The position numbers and the translations under genes are program-made. The notes beneath the pieces were generated by a model. It saw nothing but the letters and a program-made list of their open reading frames with translations, was not told the DNA's origin and made no database searches. 64,000 nucleotides of DNA from Actinomycetota bacterium. Its GTDB lineage: Bacteria; Actinomycetota; CADDZG01; JAHWKV01. The stretch covers positions 332,738-396,737 of the forward strand of contig JAUJPC010000003.1 of assembly GCA_030447305.1 (NCBI GenBank). Reading direction: 5' to 3'. Shown here in pieces: positions 42,958-54,232 of this stretch; the stretch's first letter is position 1, and each line of letters opens with the position of its first letter.

Positions 42958-43374
42958 ATGGTCACGGAGCACGACTTACCGCTCGAGGAGTACCACCGTG
43001 CAGGACTCGAGATCACAAAGGGGAATCCGGAGGTGTACAAAGCGCTCTACTCCCGCCGGGATGATGTGACCATCGCCAATCCCTTCGGGCCCCCCCTGTG
43101 CGGTTGGAGCAAGGTGTCGGAGTGGTTGGACCGCACTGCGAACAACTACCGGGATGGTCAAGACTACGAGTTCGAAAACATCTCCACGGTGATGGCCTCG
43201 GGCCTTGCCTACACTGTGGAGATAGAAAGGGCGCGGGCTCGGGTCGGCGGAGCGGCGGAGCTCACTCCCGTCACTAGCGCTTTTCGTCGCGAGGGCGGCG
43301 TTTGGAAGGTGACGCATAGGCACGCGGATCCGATAACGACGACGCGACCGCCGGAATCAGTGATCGAGACATAG
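42958..43374 (+). CDS. SnoaL/NTF2-like protein
   Basis: 138 residues. The cone-shaped NTF2-like fold is suggested by VYKALYSRRDDVTIANPFGPPLCGWSKVSEWLDRTANNYRDGQDYEFENISTVMASGLAYTVEIERARARVGG followed by the characteristic ending SAFRREGGVWKVTHRHADP. It starts at ATG 42958 with GAGGAGAGG before it. The open frame upstream is not protein-like. Probably a small enzyme or ligand binder; substrate unknown. Confidence 0.8.
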   Translation: MVTEHDLPLEEYHRAGLEITKGNPEVYKALYSRRDDVTIANPFGPPLCGWSKVSEWLDRTANNYRDGQDYEFENISTVMASGLAYTVEIERARARVGGAAELTPVTSAFRREGGVWKVTHRHADPITTTRPPESVIET

Positions 43375-43639
43375 CCCCGGCGATCCTCGGGTGCCGATAG
43401 CTGGTAGAAGTGGACAGCCCCGCCGCCACCTTGTTGAAGTCGTTCACTTCTCTAGGTCAGAGCGGACATTGCCCCACCGCATTGCCTTTGAAGACCACCT
43501 CGCTCGCTCCCAGACAGCGCGGTCGCGAATCTGCTTAGAGCAGGCAGCGGGTCAATATGTCAAATGACACCGGCGAGATGTCCCCGCGCCGTCGCCCGCT
43601 TACCTCGGCGGACTGGCGTCCGGATTCCACTCCAGCTCT

Positions 43640-44180
43640 CTAAACGCGCGTGAGGATGGCGATGCCGGCCACCAAGGGCCACACGTGGACGAGGATGGGC
43701 TGCGAGAAGGGTCCTCCGTTCATTGCGATGTATCCGGTGGTAACCACGGCTCCTAAACCCACAGCCACCCATCCTTCCCAGGTCGGCAACACTCCGCTCT
43801 GTAACACGGACAGGCCGAGGAAATCACTGCAACGTGGGAAAGGAGGATATGCAGGGTGAAGACGAGAGTGCCCCACGCGCGCATGGCCAAAACCCCTTCG
43901 GGCAAGGTGCCGAGCGTCGATGTGCGAGCCGCGGCGTCTTCAAGCATCGTCATCGACCAGGTCAGTGTGATCAAGAAAAGAAGGGCGCCCATCGCAAACA
44001 GAATCTCCCGAAGGAAACCAGGATCGGCTCGCCGCCCTGTACCTGGGTTTCCCGGAACGCGAAGACACCCAACACCGACAGGATCGATTCAAAGATCATC
44101 CACGAGTAGATCCACCGCAGTCGCTTGGCATCTCGGTGCATGGCCGTCAATGCATCAACTGGTGGGGCCTCATAATCCAT
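43640..44180 (-). pseudogene. Disrupted multi-span membrane protein
   Basis: Three overlapping minus-strand frames join into one protein: MDYEAPPVDALTAMHRDAKRLRWIYSWMIFESILSVLGVFAF... (44180-43971), then ALLFLITLTWSMTMLEDAAARTSTLGTLPEGVLAMRAWGTLVFTLHILLSHVAVIS (43992-43753), then LGLSVLQSGVLPTWEGWVAVGLGAVVTTGYIAMNGGPFSQPILVHVWPLVAGIAIL (43876-43640). About four membrane segments result. Each join needs a one-base deletion relative to an intact gene. It is either a decayed gene or an assembly artefact. Confidence 0.6.
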
Positions 44181-44348
44181 CTTCCAGAACGCCGCTCCGA
44201 TTGTGAAGGAAACGGCCCCCTGCGATCCACAATGCTCCAGCCCACCGACCTGCGACAGCCGCGGTTCCGGCCATCTCGTACGTGCCTGCAGCTGTCACTT
44301 AGAAGCCCTTAACCAGCCCGGCACAGTGTCTGTCGTCCAGCGATCAGC

Positions 44349-44981
44349 TTACTCACCTCCAGATCTCAGGAGGGCCCAGCCAAGCGCCGCAAAGAGGAGC
44401 ATCCAGCCGGCGATAGCCAGGCGTGCCAGCACGAACGGGCCCATCAGCGCCGGGGTCATCGGCACGAAAACGTACGCACCCGTCACCAGCATGAGGAGGC
44501 CGCGCCAACCCGTCCATCGACCGGCGCGAAGCACCGCGATTCCGGCGACTATCATCCCGAGGCCAATCAAAAAGGACGAGATGCCGTAGAAGACGTCCAA
44601 AACGTCAGTTCGAGGACTCGGGTAGACCGAGTTGGCGGCGCTGATCGCCGCCAGCTCGACCAGGGCGAGCAGACCCATTCCGGCGACCGCCGCCCCTAGT
44701 CCCCAGGTCCCCATCCGGCTCCGCCCGGCGGCTCCCGACCGCCACACACCGAGCAGACCCAACACAAGGGCCAGGTGCTGCAGGAAGAAGAACACCTGTA
44801 TGGCGGCGAAGGGGGCATCGTTCAGCGGGTAGCTGTAAAGGTGGTCGTCGACCTGGGCCGGGACCAGCGCTAAGAAGACTCCAGATGCTGCGCCGAGCAA
44901 GCCCGCCCATAAACACGTGCCGCCGGCCCGCTGGACGAAGGCCTGATCTGATGCCGGTGGGGCGGACTCGCGAACATCCAT
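44349..44981 (-). CDS. Membrane protein, divergent from marR
   Basis: 210 residues, five or six membrane segments (GGTCLWAGLLGAASGVFLAL, AAIQVFFFLQHLALVLGLLGVW, GLGAAVAGMGLLALVELAAI, GISSFLIGLGMIVAGIAVL, GLLMLVTGAYVFVPM, LAIAGWMLLFAALGWALL). ATG 44981 follows AAAGGAG. Divergent from a MarR-type regulator with operator-like repeats between, so probably its regulated partner. Function not recognised. Confidence 0.8.
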   Translation of the reverse strand: MDVRESAPPASDQAFVQRAGGTCLWAGLLGAASGVFLALVPAQVDDHLYSYPLNDAPFAAIQVFFFLQHLALVLGLLGVWRSGAAGRSRMGTWGLGAAVAGMGLLALVELAAISAANSVYPSPRTDVLDVFYGISSFLIGLGMIVAGIAVLRAGRWTGWRGLLMLVTGAYVFVPMTPALMGPFVLARLAIAGWMLLFAALGWALLRSGGE

Positions 44982-45001
44982 GGGATCTCCTTTGGAAGAA
45001 A

Positions 45002-45033
45002 TATAATCAGGTAACCCTGTAATTAAGGTAACC
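45002..45033 (+). promoter_or_regulatory. Divergent promoter with MarR operator candidate
   Basis: A perfect TATAAT lies at 45002-45007 and two copies of AGGTAACC at 45009-45016 and 45026-45033, 17 bp apart. They sit between the divergent membrane gene and the marR-type gene, where a MarR dimer would be expected to bind and repress both. No good -35 element was found for the TATAAT. Confidence 0.5.
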
Positions 45034-45044
45034 TTAGGATAGTC

Positions 45045-45485
45045 GTGGCTGATCGTCAAGACTTCGGACCTCAAGAACTGAACACGATCGCGATGCTAGG
45101 CCGCGCCTACAGCCTGCTTGGTTTCAAGATCGTCGACGGAGTCGTCGGTGCCGGGTTCCCGCAGAAGCCCTCCCACTCGGCCGTGTTCGCCCAGATCAGC
45201 CCCGACGGCTCGCGCCTGACCGACCTGGCGCGAAGAGCAAACATGACGGCTCAGGCTATGGGGGAGCTCGTCGACGAGCTTGAGGAAATGGAATACGTGG
45301 TGCGCCGTGCAGACCCGACGGACCGGCGGGCCAAGCTGATCGTGCTTACCGACAAAGGCCGGGCGTGCATCGCTGCGGGTATCCAGATCATCGAGGGCAT
45401 CGAGGCCCGCATCGCCGAGACGCTGGGCGAACGTGGCCACCGGCAGCTCCGCACACTCCTCGGCAAACTCCTCGATGCCGGCTGA
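45045..45485 (+). CDS. MarR-family transcriptional regulator
   Basis: 146 residues with the MarR winged helix: RLTDLARRANMTAQAMGELVDELEEMEYVVRRADPTDRRAKLIVLTDKGRACIAAG. GTG start at 45045. The divergent membrane gene and the AGGTAACC repeats suggest local autoregulation, possibly in response to a small ligand. Confidence 0.9.
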   Translation: MADRQDFGPQELNTIAMLGRAYSLLGFKIVDGVVGAGFPQKPSHSAVFAQISPDGSRLTDLARRANMTAQAMGELVDELEEMEYVVRRADPTDRRAKLIVLTDKGRACIAAGIQIIEGIEARIAETLGERGHRQLRTLLGKLLDAG

Positions 45486-45538
45486 CGCACGAGGTCGCTC
45501 TTGCCCAGCTATCAGATTTGTATGCTTAGTAGGATCGC

Positions 45539-45570
45539 TTGACCTTCCGGTCAACTGGAAGGTGTACCTT
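45539..45570 (+). promoter_or_regulatory. MerR/CueR-type promoter upstream of thioredoxin-like gene
   Basis: TTGACC (-35, 45539-45544) and TACCTT (-10-like, 45565-45570) are 20 bp apart. The spacer contains the perfect dyad ACCTTCC (45542-45548) and GGAAGGT (45557-45563). Overlong spacers carrying such a dyad are the hallmark of MerR-family promoters, and ACCTTCC...GGAAGGT resembles CueR copper boxes. The dyad centre is 8 bases, one more than I recall for CueR sites. No MerR gene is adjacent. Confidence 0.65.
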
Positions 45571-45592
45571 GGTTTCAGGGAGGTGATTGAAC

Positions 45593-45853
45593 ATGACAAA
45601 GAGGCAAATTGAGGTTTTCACCGCAGGTTGTCCCGTATGCGAGCCGGCGGTGGCGCTGGTCAATGAAATGGCTTGTCCCGATTGCGAAGTCACGGTTCAC
45701 AACCTGCAGGAGTCAGGCTCCGTGCAGGCGAACAAGTACGGGCTTAAGGCGGTTCCTGCCGTCGTGGTAGACGGCACTTTGGTTTCGTGCTGCGATACTC
45801 CGGGGCCAACTCGGGAGGCACTGGCAGAAGCCGGTATCGGCCAGCGACTCTAG
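45593..45853 (+). CDS. Small thioredoxin-like protein, metal-responsive context
   Basis: 86 residues with thioredoxin-like fold: RQIEVFTAGCPVCEPAVALVNEMACPDCEVTVHNL, LKAVPAVVVDGTLVSCC. It has a CPVC redox motif, a CPDC, and a CC pair near the end. ATG 45593 is preceded by GGAGGTGA with correct spacing. The MerR/CueR-type promoter directly upstream implies induction by a metal (copper, mercury or similar), so it may reduce or shuttle thiol-bound metal. Confidence 0.8.
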   Translation: MTKRQIEVFTAGCPVCEPAVALVNEMACPDCEVTVHNLQESGSVQANKYGLKAVPAVVVDGTLVSCCDTPGPTREALAEAGIGQRL

Positions 45854-45997
45854 ACCTCCACCAGCGCACTGACCCGGCGAGCCCCAACCGGCCGGGACAT
45901 CCTCCTCCGCTGCAATGGGTTGGCGCAACGTCGAGTTTGCAAATCCGCAGCGCAGTGCGTCGTCACAATCCGCCACGGGCGTCCCGGTCACCCGCCC

Positions 45998-46378
45998 TCA
46001 GCGGCCGAACCACAACGCCAGGATCAATGCGATACCGGCGATCAGAACCATCAAGCCCGTCAACAGCCCCGGCAGACTCGACCGCTCAAGCGACAGATGC
46101 GCCGCGAAGCGGCGTTCGTTCCGATCCCATCTTCGATAGCTAAGAACCGCAATCACGGCCCCGAAAAGGATAAGACAGGCCCCCACGATGCTTAGCCTGA
46201 TCGAATCCTCCGAGGTCGCCAGTACTTGAGCCACGGCAACCCCGGCGGCCATTAATGCCAGAGCGGTCCTTATCCAGGCAAGGAAAGTTCGCTCGTTCGC
46301 CAGTGAGATCCGAGGATCGACGTCGCCGGAATACTCATCTGAGTCGGGCTTGGGGATGTCTGACGGACTGGATGCCAT
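45998..46378 (-). CDS. DUF202 (YidH-like) membrane protein
   Basis: 126 residues with three membrane segments. DPRISLANERTFLAWIRTALALMAAGVAVAQVL is the DUF202 hallmark, followed by two hydrophobic helices. Function unknown. Confidence 0.85.
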   Translation of the reverse strand: MASSPSDIPKPDSDEYSGDVDPRISLANERTFLAWIRTALALMAAGVAVAQVLATSEDSIRLSIVGACLILFGAVIAVLSYRRWDRNERRFAAHLSLERSSLPGLLTGLMVLIAGIALILALWFGR

Positions 46379-46438
46379 GGCTGCCGGCGATTAGGCTTTC
46401 GGAGTCGGCTGGATCAGAGCCGCCCCGGAACTCGGTGC

Positions 46439-47434
46439 TTAGTCTCTTTCTCGCTTCTCCGAGTGGTGGTCGGCCGTCACCAGGCGCACGGTTCCGGTCT
46501 GCGACCTCATCACTATCGACTGGGTGGTGGCCTTATTCCCGTGGAACCGGACACCCTTAAGCAAATCTCCGTCGCTGATGCCGGTGGCCGCGAAGAAGGC
46601 ATCGCTGCGGACCAGGTCGTCGGTGGTGAGCACCTGGTTCAGCTCGTAACCGGCGTCCAGAGACGCCTGGCGCTCCTGCTCGTTGCGGGGGTATAGCTTG
46701 GCCTGCATGCAGCCCTGGAGACACTTGATGGCGCACGCCGAGATGATGCCCTCGGGGCTGCCGCCGATGCCGAGGAGAAGGTCGATGCCGGTCGTTTCCT
46801 CGCTGGCGGCGGCGATTGAGCCGGCCACGTCGCCGTCGGGGATCAGCCTGATCCGGGCTCCAGCCTCTCCGACCTGTCGAATGAGGTCGGTGTGGCGGTC
46901 ACGCTCGAGAATCACGACGGTCACATCTTCTATGGCGCCCCCCTTGGCCCTGGCCACCCTACGCAGGTTCGTCGCCACGGGGGCCTCGATGTCGATCACA
47001 TCGGCTGCTGCCGGGCCGGTCACGATCTTCTGCATGTAAAGCGACGGTCCGGGGTTGAACATTGCACCTCGATCGGCCACCGCCAGCACGGCAACGGCGT
47101 TGGGCTGGCCCTTGGCGGTCAATGTGGTTCCGTCCACCGGGTCTACTGCTACGTCCACATGCGGCGGCTGCCCGTTGCCCACCTGCTCGCCGTTGTAGAG
47201 CATGGGGGCCTCGTCCTTCTCCCCCTCGCCGATCACCACGATGCCGTCCATATCGACGCCCTTGAGCATCATGCGCATAGCGTCGACGGCAGCTTGGTCG
47301 GCGGCTTCCTTGTTGCGCCGGCCGAGCCAGCGCGCGGCTGCGATGGCAGCCTCCTCGGTGACCCTAACCAGCTCCATGGAGAGGTTGCGGCCGGGGGCGG
47401 AGTGAAGAGTCGGCACGGTGGAGGTGGATTCCAT
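46439..47434 (-). CDS. glpX: Fructose-1,6-bisphosphatase class II
   Basis: 331 residues. [55 protein letters not shown] and [22 protein letters not shown] (metal-binding DPVDGTT) identify GlpX, the main FBPase of actinobacteria and needed for gluconeogenesis. ATG 47434 fixed by homology; a longer open frame upstream is not homologous. Divergent from fur. Confidence 0.95.
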   Translation of the reverse strand: MESTSTVPTLHSAPGRNLSMELVRVTEEAAIAAARWLGRRNKEAADQAAVDAMRMMLKGVDMDGIVVIGEGEKDEAPMLYNGEQVGNGQPPHVDVAVDPVDGTTLTAKGQPNAVAVLAVADRGAMFNPGPSLYMQKIVTGPAAADVIDIEAPVATNLRRVARAKGGAIEDVTVVILERDRHTDLIRQVGEAGARIRLIPDGDVAGSIAAASEETTGIDLLLGIGGSPEGIISACAIKCLQGCMQAKLYPRNEQERQASLDAGYELNQVLTTDDLVRSDAFFAATGISDGDLLKGVRFHGNKATTQSIVMRSQTGTVRLVTADHHSEKRERD

Positions 47435-47612
47435 GTGCTCAGCATAGCGCAGAGGCCCCGACCGGCGGCGGGGCCTCTGGGGCCGGTGATCTTGTCGCCG
47501 CTGAGCTTGCGCGGCGGGTTGTTGCCATGCCAACCTCACGGAGAAGATGCAGTCCGGAAAACGTATCCAGCCAGATCTAGACTCGTTCCAGCACTGGGAT
47601 TAGGCTTTCGGC

Positions 47613-48058
47613 GTGTCCAGCCAGACGCATCAGTTGACAACGGCGTTCTCCGCCAGCACGGTCTGCAGGTCACGGCCCAGCGTCTGGCCGTTCTGCGGGC
47701 AGTGTCCGACCGACCGCACGGCACGGCGGACGAAATCGACAAGGCCGTACGGGCCGATATCGGTGCCGTCTCCCGTCAGGCGGTGTACGACGCCCTGTCG
47801 GTCCTCACCGACAAGGGCCTCCTCCAGCGCATCCAGCCGGCCGGGTCGCCGGCCCGCTACGAGAACCGGGTCGGTGATAACCACCACCACCTCATCTGCC
47901 GAACCTGCGGCCGGATGGTCGACGTTGACTGTGCTGCTGGCGACGCCCCGTGCCTGATCGCTGCCGACGACTCCGGCTACGAGGTCGACGAAGCCGAGGT
48001 CATCTTCTGGGGTCGATGCCCCGAGTGTGTCGCGCAACTTGAAGTCTCGTCCGGCTGA
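47613..48058 (+). pseudogene. Fur-family regulator with frameshifted N-terminus
   Basis: The body is a clear Fur protein: [63 protein letters not shown], then [19 protein letters not shown] and GRCPECV. No ATG/GTG/TTG starts this frame before the HTH. A GTG at 47613 gives [11 protein letters not shown] in another frame and would join it with a one-base deletion near 47645. It is next to katG, as FurA usually is, and would regulate it by metal or peroxide. Either a broken gene or a local sequencing error. Confidence 0.65.
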
Positions 48059-48133
48059 GAGCGGACATGCAGCGTGTGACACACCCTTTTGGATCCGGAG
48101 CAAGCCAAGGTCAGGAGCAAAGAACCATCATAA

Positions 48134-50351
<2,218 letters not shown>

Positions 50352-50396
50352 TCGACGTGCCAAATCACTACCCCGGCGCACCACACGAGCGGCTTA

Positions 50397-50422
50397 CCCT
50401 CGTTCCGGCGACACGGCGAGGG
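50397..50422 (+). terminator. Hairpin after katG
   Basis: CCCTCG at 50397-50402 pairs with CGAGGG at 50417-50422, with an inner CCG/CGG. It lies 46 bases past the katG stop; no strong T-run follows. Confidence 0.35.
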
Positions 50423-50497
50423 TTCGAGTTCGTATGCCTCTCATATAAGGGATCGGACGGTCGTAGTATCGAAACTCGCCAAGAGGAGGGTTCCGCC

Positions 50498-50794
50498 ATG
50501 ACGACCGAACCATGCAGCCACCTGGATCAGATCAAAGAGGTAACCCCGACCGGCAACGGATGTGTCGAGTGCCTGGAAACCGGCGGGCGCTGGGTGCACC
50601 TGCGGCTGTGCCAGGTGTGCGGCCACGTCGGCTGCTGCGACTACTCCCCGGGAACCCATGCAACCAAGCACGCCCATTCCTCCGGCCACCCAATCATCCG
50701 CTCCTACGAGTCCGGCGAGGAGTGGCTGTGGTGCTACCCCGACGAGCTGTTGTTCGAGCTGGAGGATCTGCCGCCCGGTCCCTGGCACTCCTGA
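50498..50794 (+). CDS. UBP-type zinc-finger protein
   Basis: 98 residues. CSHLDQIKEVTPTGNGCVECLETGGRWVHLRLCQVCGHVGCCDYSPGTHATKHAHSSGHPIIRSYE has the Cys/His spacing of the ubiquitin-hydrolase-type zinc finger, a stand-alone form common in actinobacteria. ATG 50498 has GAGGAGGG before it. Function unknown; in bacteria without ubiquitin it may bind C-terminal Gly-Gly peptides or DNA-linked partners. Confidence 0.85.
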   Translation: MTTEPCSHLDQIKEVTPTGNGCVECLETGGRWVHLRLCQVCGHVGCCDYSPGTHATKHAHSSGHPIIRSYESGEEWLWCYPDELLFELEDLPPGPWHS

Positions 50795-50882
50795 GCGGCT
50801 CGAGAGCCCCACAACCGACTGCTTAGATCACCGCGGCTGCGGCCGGGCAGCGCCTCGCTCTTGCGAGGGATAGCATCTGCAC

Positions 50883-51695
50883 ATGCCCAGTGCAGAGATC
50901 GGAATCTTTGGCGGCTCAGGTTTCTACTCGTTGATGCCCGGGTTCGAGGAAGTCGAGATCCAGACGCCTTACGGCGCTCCATCGGATACGCTGGCCATCG
51001 GGGAGGTCAACGGGCGGCGAGTGGCGTTCATGGCCCGCCACAACCGGGCCCACACCATTCCGCCACACAAGATCAACTACCGGGCAAACCTTTGGGCCTT
51101 CAAGTCGCTGGGAATCACCCGGGTGCTGGCTCCGTGTGCCGCCGGATCACTGAAGCCATACGTCCAGCCGGGCCACTTTGTGGTTTGCGACCAGTTCATC
51201 GACCGTACCCGGGGCCGAGAAGACACCTTCTTCGACGGTCCCGATGTGGCTCATGTCAGCACGGCCGATCCCTACTGCCCGGAGCTGCGAGCGCTTGCAG
51301 TCAAGAGCGGGACCGCTGCCGGTCTAACCATGCACCCCACCGGCACGATGGTCGTGATCGAGGGGCCACGCTTCTCCACCCGCGCCGAGAGCGCTTTCCA
51401 CTCGTCTCAGGGGTGGACGGCGGTGAGCATGACCCAGTACCCCGAGGTTGTCCTGGCCCGGGAGCTCGAGATGTGCTTCGCCGGCATCGCGCTGATAACC
51501 GACTACGACTCCGGGATCGAAGAGGCGGCGCCGGTATCCGCCGCCGAGGTCATCCGCGTGTTCGGCGAGAGCAACGACAAACTGCGGCGGCTGCTGATCA
51601 GCCTGGTTGCCGAGATCCCGGCCGAACGATCCTGCTCCTGCGGAACTGCGCTGACGGGTGCAAGATTGTCCTACACGACGGAGCCCGAGGAGTAG
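50883..51695 (+). CDS. mtnP: S-methyl-5'-thioadenosine phosphorylase
   Basis: 270 residues of the trimeric nucleoside phosphorylase family. [56 protein letters not shown] and [11 protein letters not shown] point to MTA phosphorylase, though thioinosine or purine specificity cannot be excluded. Recycles the methylthioadenosine made by polyamine synthesis. Five bases separate it from the LuxR-type gene. Confidence 0.9.
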   Translation: MPSAEIGIFGGSGFYSLMPGFEEVEIQTPYGAPSDTLAIGEVNGRRVAFMARHNRAHTIPPHKINYRANLWAFKSLGITRVLAPCAAGSLKPYVQPGHFVVCDQFIDRTRGREDTFFDGPDVAHVSTADPYCPELRALAVKSGTAAGLTMHPTGTMVVIEGPRFSTRAESAFHSSQGWTAVSMTQYPEVVLARELEMCFAGIALITDYDSGIEEAAPVSAAEVIRVFGESNDKLRRLLISLVAEIPAERSCSCGTALTGARLSYTTEPEE

Positions 51696-51699
51696 GACG

Positions 51700-53340
51700 T
51701 TGACCGTGGACTCGCTCCAACTCGGCCGGGAGGCATTCGGGGGTGGAGCGTGGGGTGATGCGTACCGTGAGCTTGCAGCTGCGGACGCGATCTTGCCTCT
51801 GGCGGCTGAAGACCTCGAACTTCTCTTCGTAGCCGCGTACCTGACCGGCCATACCAACGAGTTCCGGGAGCGGGCAGCTCGCGCGTTCCGGTCGTTCCTG
51901 TCGGCGGGCGACATTCCCAGGGCGGTCAGATGCGCCTTCAACCTGGTGATGCATCTGTCGGAGCACCGTGAGCTCGCTCAAGCCGGCGGCTGGTTGGGAC
52001 GTGCCCGGACCCTTCTGGATGACAGCGGCCTGGACTGCGTCGAGCAGGGCTATGTGCTGGTCCCCGTAGCACTCCAGAGCCTTAGGGCCGGGGATGCGGG
52101 CGGAGCGCTTTCGACCTTTGTGCAAGTCGGCAAGATGGCCAAGCGGTTCGGTGATGACGATCTGCTCACTATCAGCAAGGTCGGCCGGGGGAACTCCTTG
52201 CTGGCCCTTGGTGAGATGGCCGAGGGCGTGGCGTGCCTGGATGAGGCGATGGTGGCGGTTACCTCCGGCGAGCTCTCACCGATCATTTGTGGATTCATGT
52301 ACTGCGCGGGCATAGAGACCTGCCATCGAATCTTTGACATGCGCCGGGGGCACGAGTGGACCGCCGCATTGAGCCGATGGTGTGCCAGTCAGCCGGATAT
52401 CGTGTCCTTCCGCGGTGAGTGCCTGGCGTACCGGGTGGAGGTGATGCGGCTGCACGGCTCCTGGGCGGACGCCCTCGATGAGGCTCGGCAGGCATGCGAA
52501 CTGCTTAAAGGTCCGCCGGTCCAGCCAGCCGCCTCCCAAGCCTACTACCAACAGGCGGAGCTGCACCGGCTGGGAGGCGAGCTAGGAAGGGCGGAGGAGT
52601 GCTACCGGCTCGTCTCCCGCCTGGGGGGATCGACTCAGCCGGGCCTTGCTCAGTTGAGGCTCGCCCAGGGTGAGATGAAGACTGCCGAATCCTCGATTCG
52701 CCTGGCCGTCGACGAGGCGAGGTCACCGGGCGACCGAGCCAGGCTCCTGGCGCCGTACGTCGAAATACTGCTTGCCGTTGACGAATTCGAGCAGGCCCGG
52801 GGGGCCGCTGGTGAGCTGAACGAGCTTGCCGCCCATCTCAACGCTCCACTGCTCGCCGCCAGAGCCGCCCATACCACCGGATCGGTTCTGCTATCGGCGG
52901 GCGAAGCGAGGGAGGCTCTCGGCTGGCTGCGTGAGGCATGGTTCCTGTACCGAGATCTGGATGTGCCGTATGAGGGGGCTCGGACAAGGGCTCTTCTAGG
53001 CCTGGCGTGCCGTCAGCTGGGAGATGAGGACACCGCCCAGATGGAGCTTGATGCGGCGGGTTGGGTATTCCGGCAGCTGGGGGCCGTCCTCGACCAAGCC
53101 GCAGTCGACCGCCATCTGGCCAGGAGGACGCCGGAGACCCCGGCCGGCCTAACCGACCGCGAGGTGGAGGTGCTCCGCCTCGTTGCCGCCGGAAAGACGA
53201 ATCGGGAGATCGCCGGGGAGCTCTTTCTCAGCCAGAAGACGGTGGCCCGGCATCTGAGCAACATCTTTACGAAGCTCGACGTCAACTCCCGCTCGGCAGC
53301 GACTGCCTTTGCGTTCCAACACGACCTGATCGAGGCCTAG
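51700..53340 (+). CDS. TPR-type LuxR-family regulator
   Basis: About 546 residues. The bulk is a helical-repeat (TPR/MalT-like) scaffold, e.g. [50 protein letters not shown]. The C-terminal ~65 residues are a Lux[49 protein letters not shown]. No ATPase domain precedes the repeats, so it is not a full STAND/LAL protein. TTG 51700 preceded by GAGGAG. Possibly cotranscribed with mtnP. Confidence 0.88.
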   Translation: MTVDSLQLGREAFGGGAWGDAYRELAAADAILPLAAEDLELLFVAAYLTGHTNEFRERAARAFRSFLSAGDIPRAVRCAFNLVMHLSEHRELAQAGGWLGRARTLLDDSGLDCVEQGYVLVPVALQSLRAGDAGGALSTFVQVGKMAKRFGDDDLLTISKVGRGNSLLALGEMAEGVACLDEAMVAVTSGELSPIICGFMYCAGIETCHRIFDMRRGHEWTAALSRWCASQPDIVSFRGECLAYRVEVMRLHGSWADALDEARQACELLKGPPVQPAASQAYYQQAELHRLGGELGRAEECYRLVSRLGGSTQPGLAQLRLAQGEMKTAESSIRLAVDEARSPGDRARLLAPYVEILLAVDEFEQARGAAGELNELAAHLNAPLLAARAAHTTGSVLLSAGEAREALGWLREAWFLYRDLDVPYEGARTRALLGLACRQLGDEDTAQMELDAAGWVFRQLGAVLDQAAVDRHLARRTPETPAGLTDREVEVLRLVAAGKTNREIAGELFLSQKTVARHLSNIFTKLDVNSRSAATAFAFQHDLIEA

Positions 53341-53457
53341 AGGAAATACCCACGCGGCCCAGCCGCATGTTGGGTAATTTGCCCGATGCCCCTCTCCAGC
53401 CCTCAGACGTAGTTTTCGCTAAGCCATGTCGGCAAAGCGAATCGAGAGGAGGGCCAA

Positions 53458-54135
53458 ATGACCGAGACACTGAGGGGCCGGTTCCAAGCGGCAGTTGTTG
53501 TGATCGCCCCGCTGTTCCTGCTGGCGATTGCGTACCACCCATACGTGGGCAATCTCAGCGACAAGTCGGAGCTGGCAGGTGCGATATCCGCCGATCCTGC
53601 ACGGTGGGGAGCGGCACATGTCGCTGTCGGCGCCGGGATGGGGCTGCTGCTTGCGGCGTTCCTCGCCGTATGCAGTTATCTACGGAAGTCCGGTGAAGAG
53701 CGCTGGAGTGCGGCCGCGGTGCCCTTCCTGGTGATGGGAACCACCTTTTCCATCTTCTTGCCCGCCATCGAGACGGCCGTCGGAGGTGCCGCGGCAGCGG
53801 GAATGGACCCCATTTCCTCGCTTACCCAGATCGAGAGGTGGTTCGTTCCGATGCTGGTTAGCGGAGCAATTCTGTTCGGTATTGGAGTCCTTCTCGTGGC
53901 AACCAGCATCGTCCGCAGTGGCGCATTCGAGCGGCAGCGGAGCAGGGTTCTGGCCGGTGCCCTGGCGGTGCTGGCGATATCCCGCTTAATTCCTCAGGGC
54001 AGGATGCTGTACGCCGGCGCCTTGGCGGGTGTGGTTGCTCTGGTGCCGATTGCCATCTCAATGTGGAAACCGGCTTCTGCGCTTGACCGGTCCGGCAGCG
54101 CAACAATCGCCGAGAGCCGTGGAGTGGCACGATGA
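53458..54135 (+). CDS. Multi-span membrane protein
   Basis: 225 residues with about six membrane segments (FQAAVVVIAPLFLLAIAYHP, AHVAVGAGMGLLLAAFLAVCSYL, AAVPFLVMGTTFSIFLPAI, FVPMLVSGAILFGIGVLLVATSIV, AGALAVLAISRLI, LYAGALAGVVALVPIAISMW). Resembles small unannotated actinobacterial membrane proteins. A good ribosome-binding site (GAGAGGAGG) precedes ATG 53458. Confidence 0.7.
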   Translation: MTETLRGRFQAAVVVIAPLFLLAIAYHPYVGNLSDKSELAGAISADPARWGAAHVAVGAGMGLLLAAFLAVCSYLRKSGEERWSAAAVPFLVMGTTFSIFLPAIETAVGGAAAAGMDPISSLTQIERWFVPMLVSGAILFGIGVLLVATSIVRSGAFERQRSRVLAGALAVLAISRLIPQGRMLYAGALAGVVALVPIAISMWKPASALDRSGSATIAESRGVAR

Positions 54136-54183
54136 CCTCTGCGGACAGAACGGTAGTACTGGTCCGAGCCGGGATTTGAAACA

Positions 54184-54218
54184 GGAAAGCCACCTGCCGG
54201 TTGGGCGGGTGGCTTTCC
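54184..54218. terminator. Bidirectional terminator
   Basis: GGAAAGCCACC (54184-54194) pairs with GGTGGCTTTCC (54208-54218), an 11-bp perfect stem, located between the convergent membrane gene and the DEAD-box gene. AATTGTTCTG follows on the plus strand. Confidence 0.75.
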
Positions 54219-54232
54219 AATTGTTCTGCTTG

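Noticed and set aside
46892-47612. Open frame on the plus strand before fur
   Set aside because: It is antisense to glpX and continues into fur only by chance.
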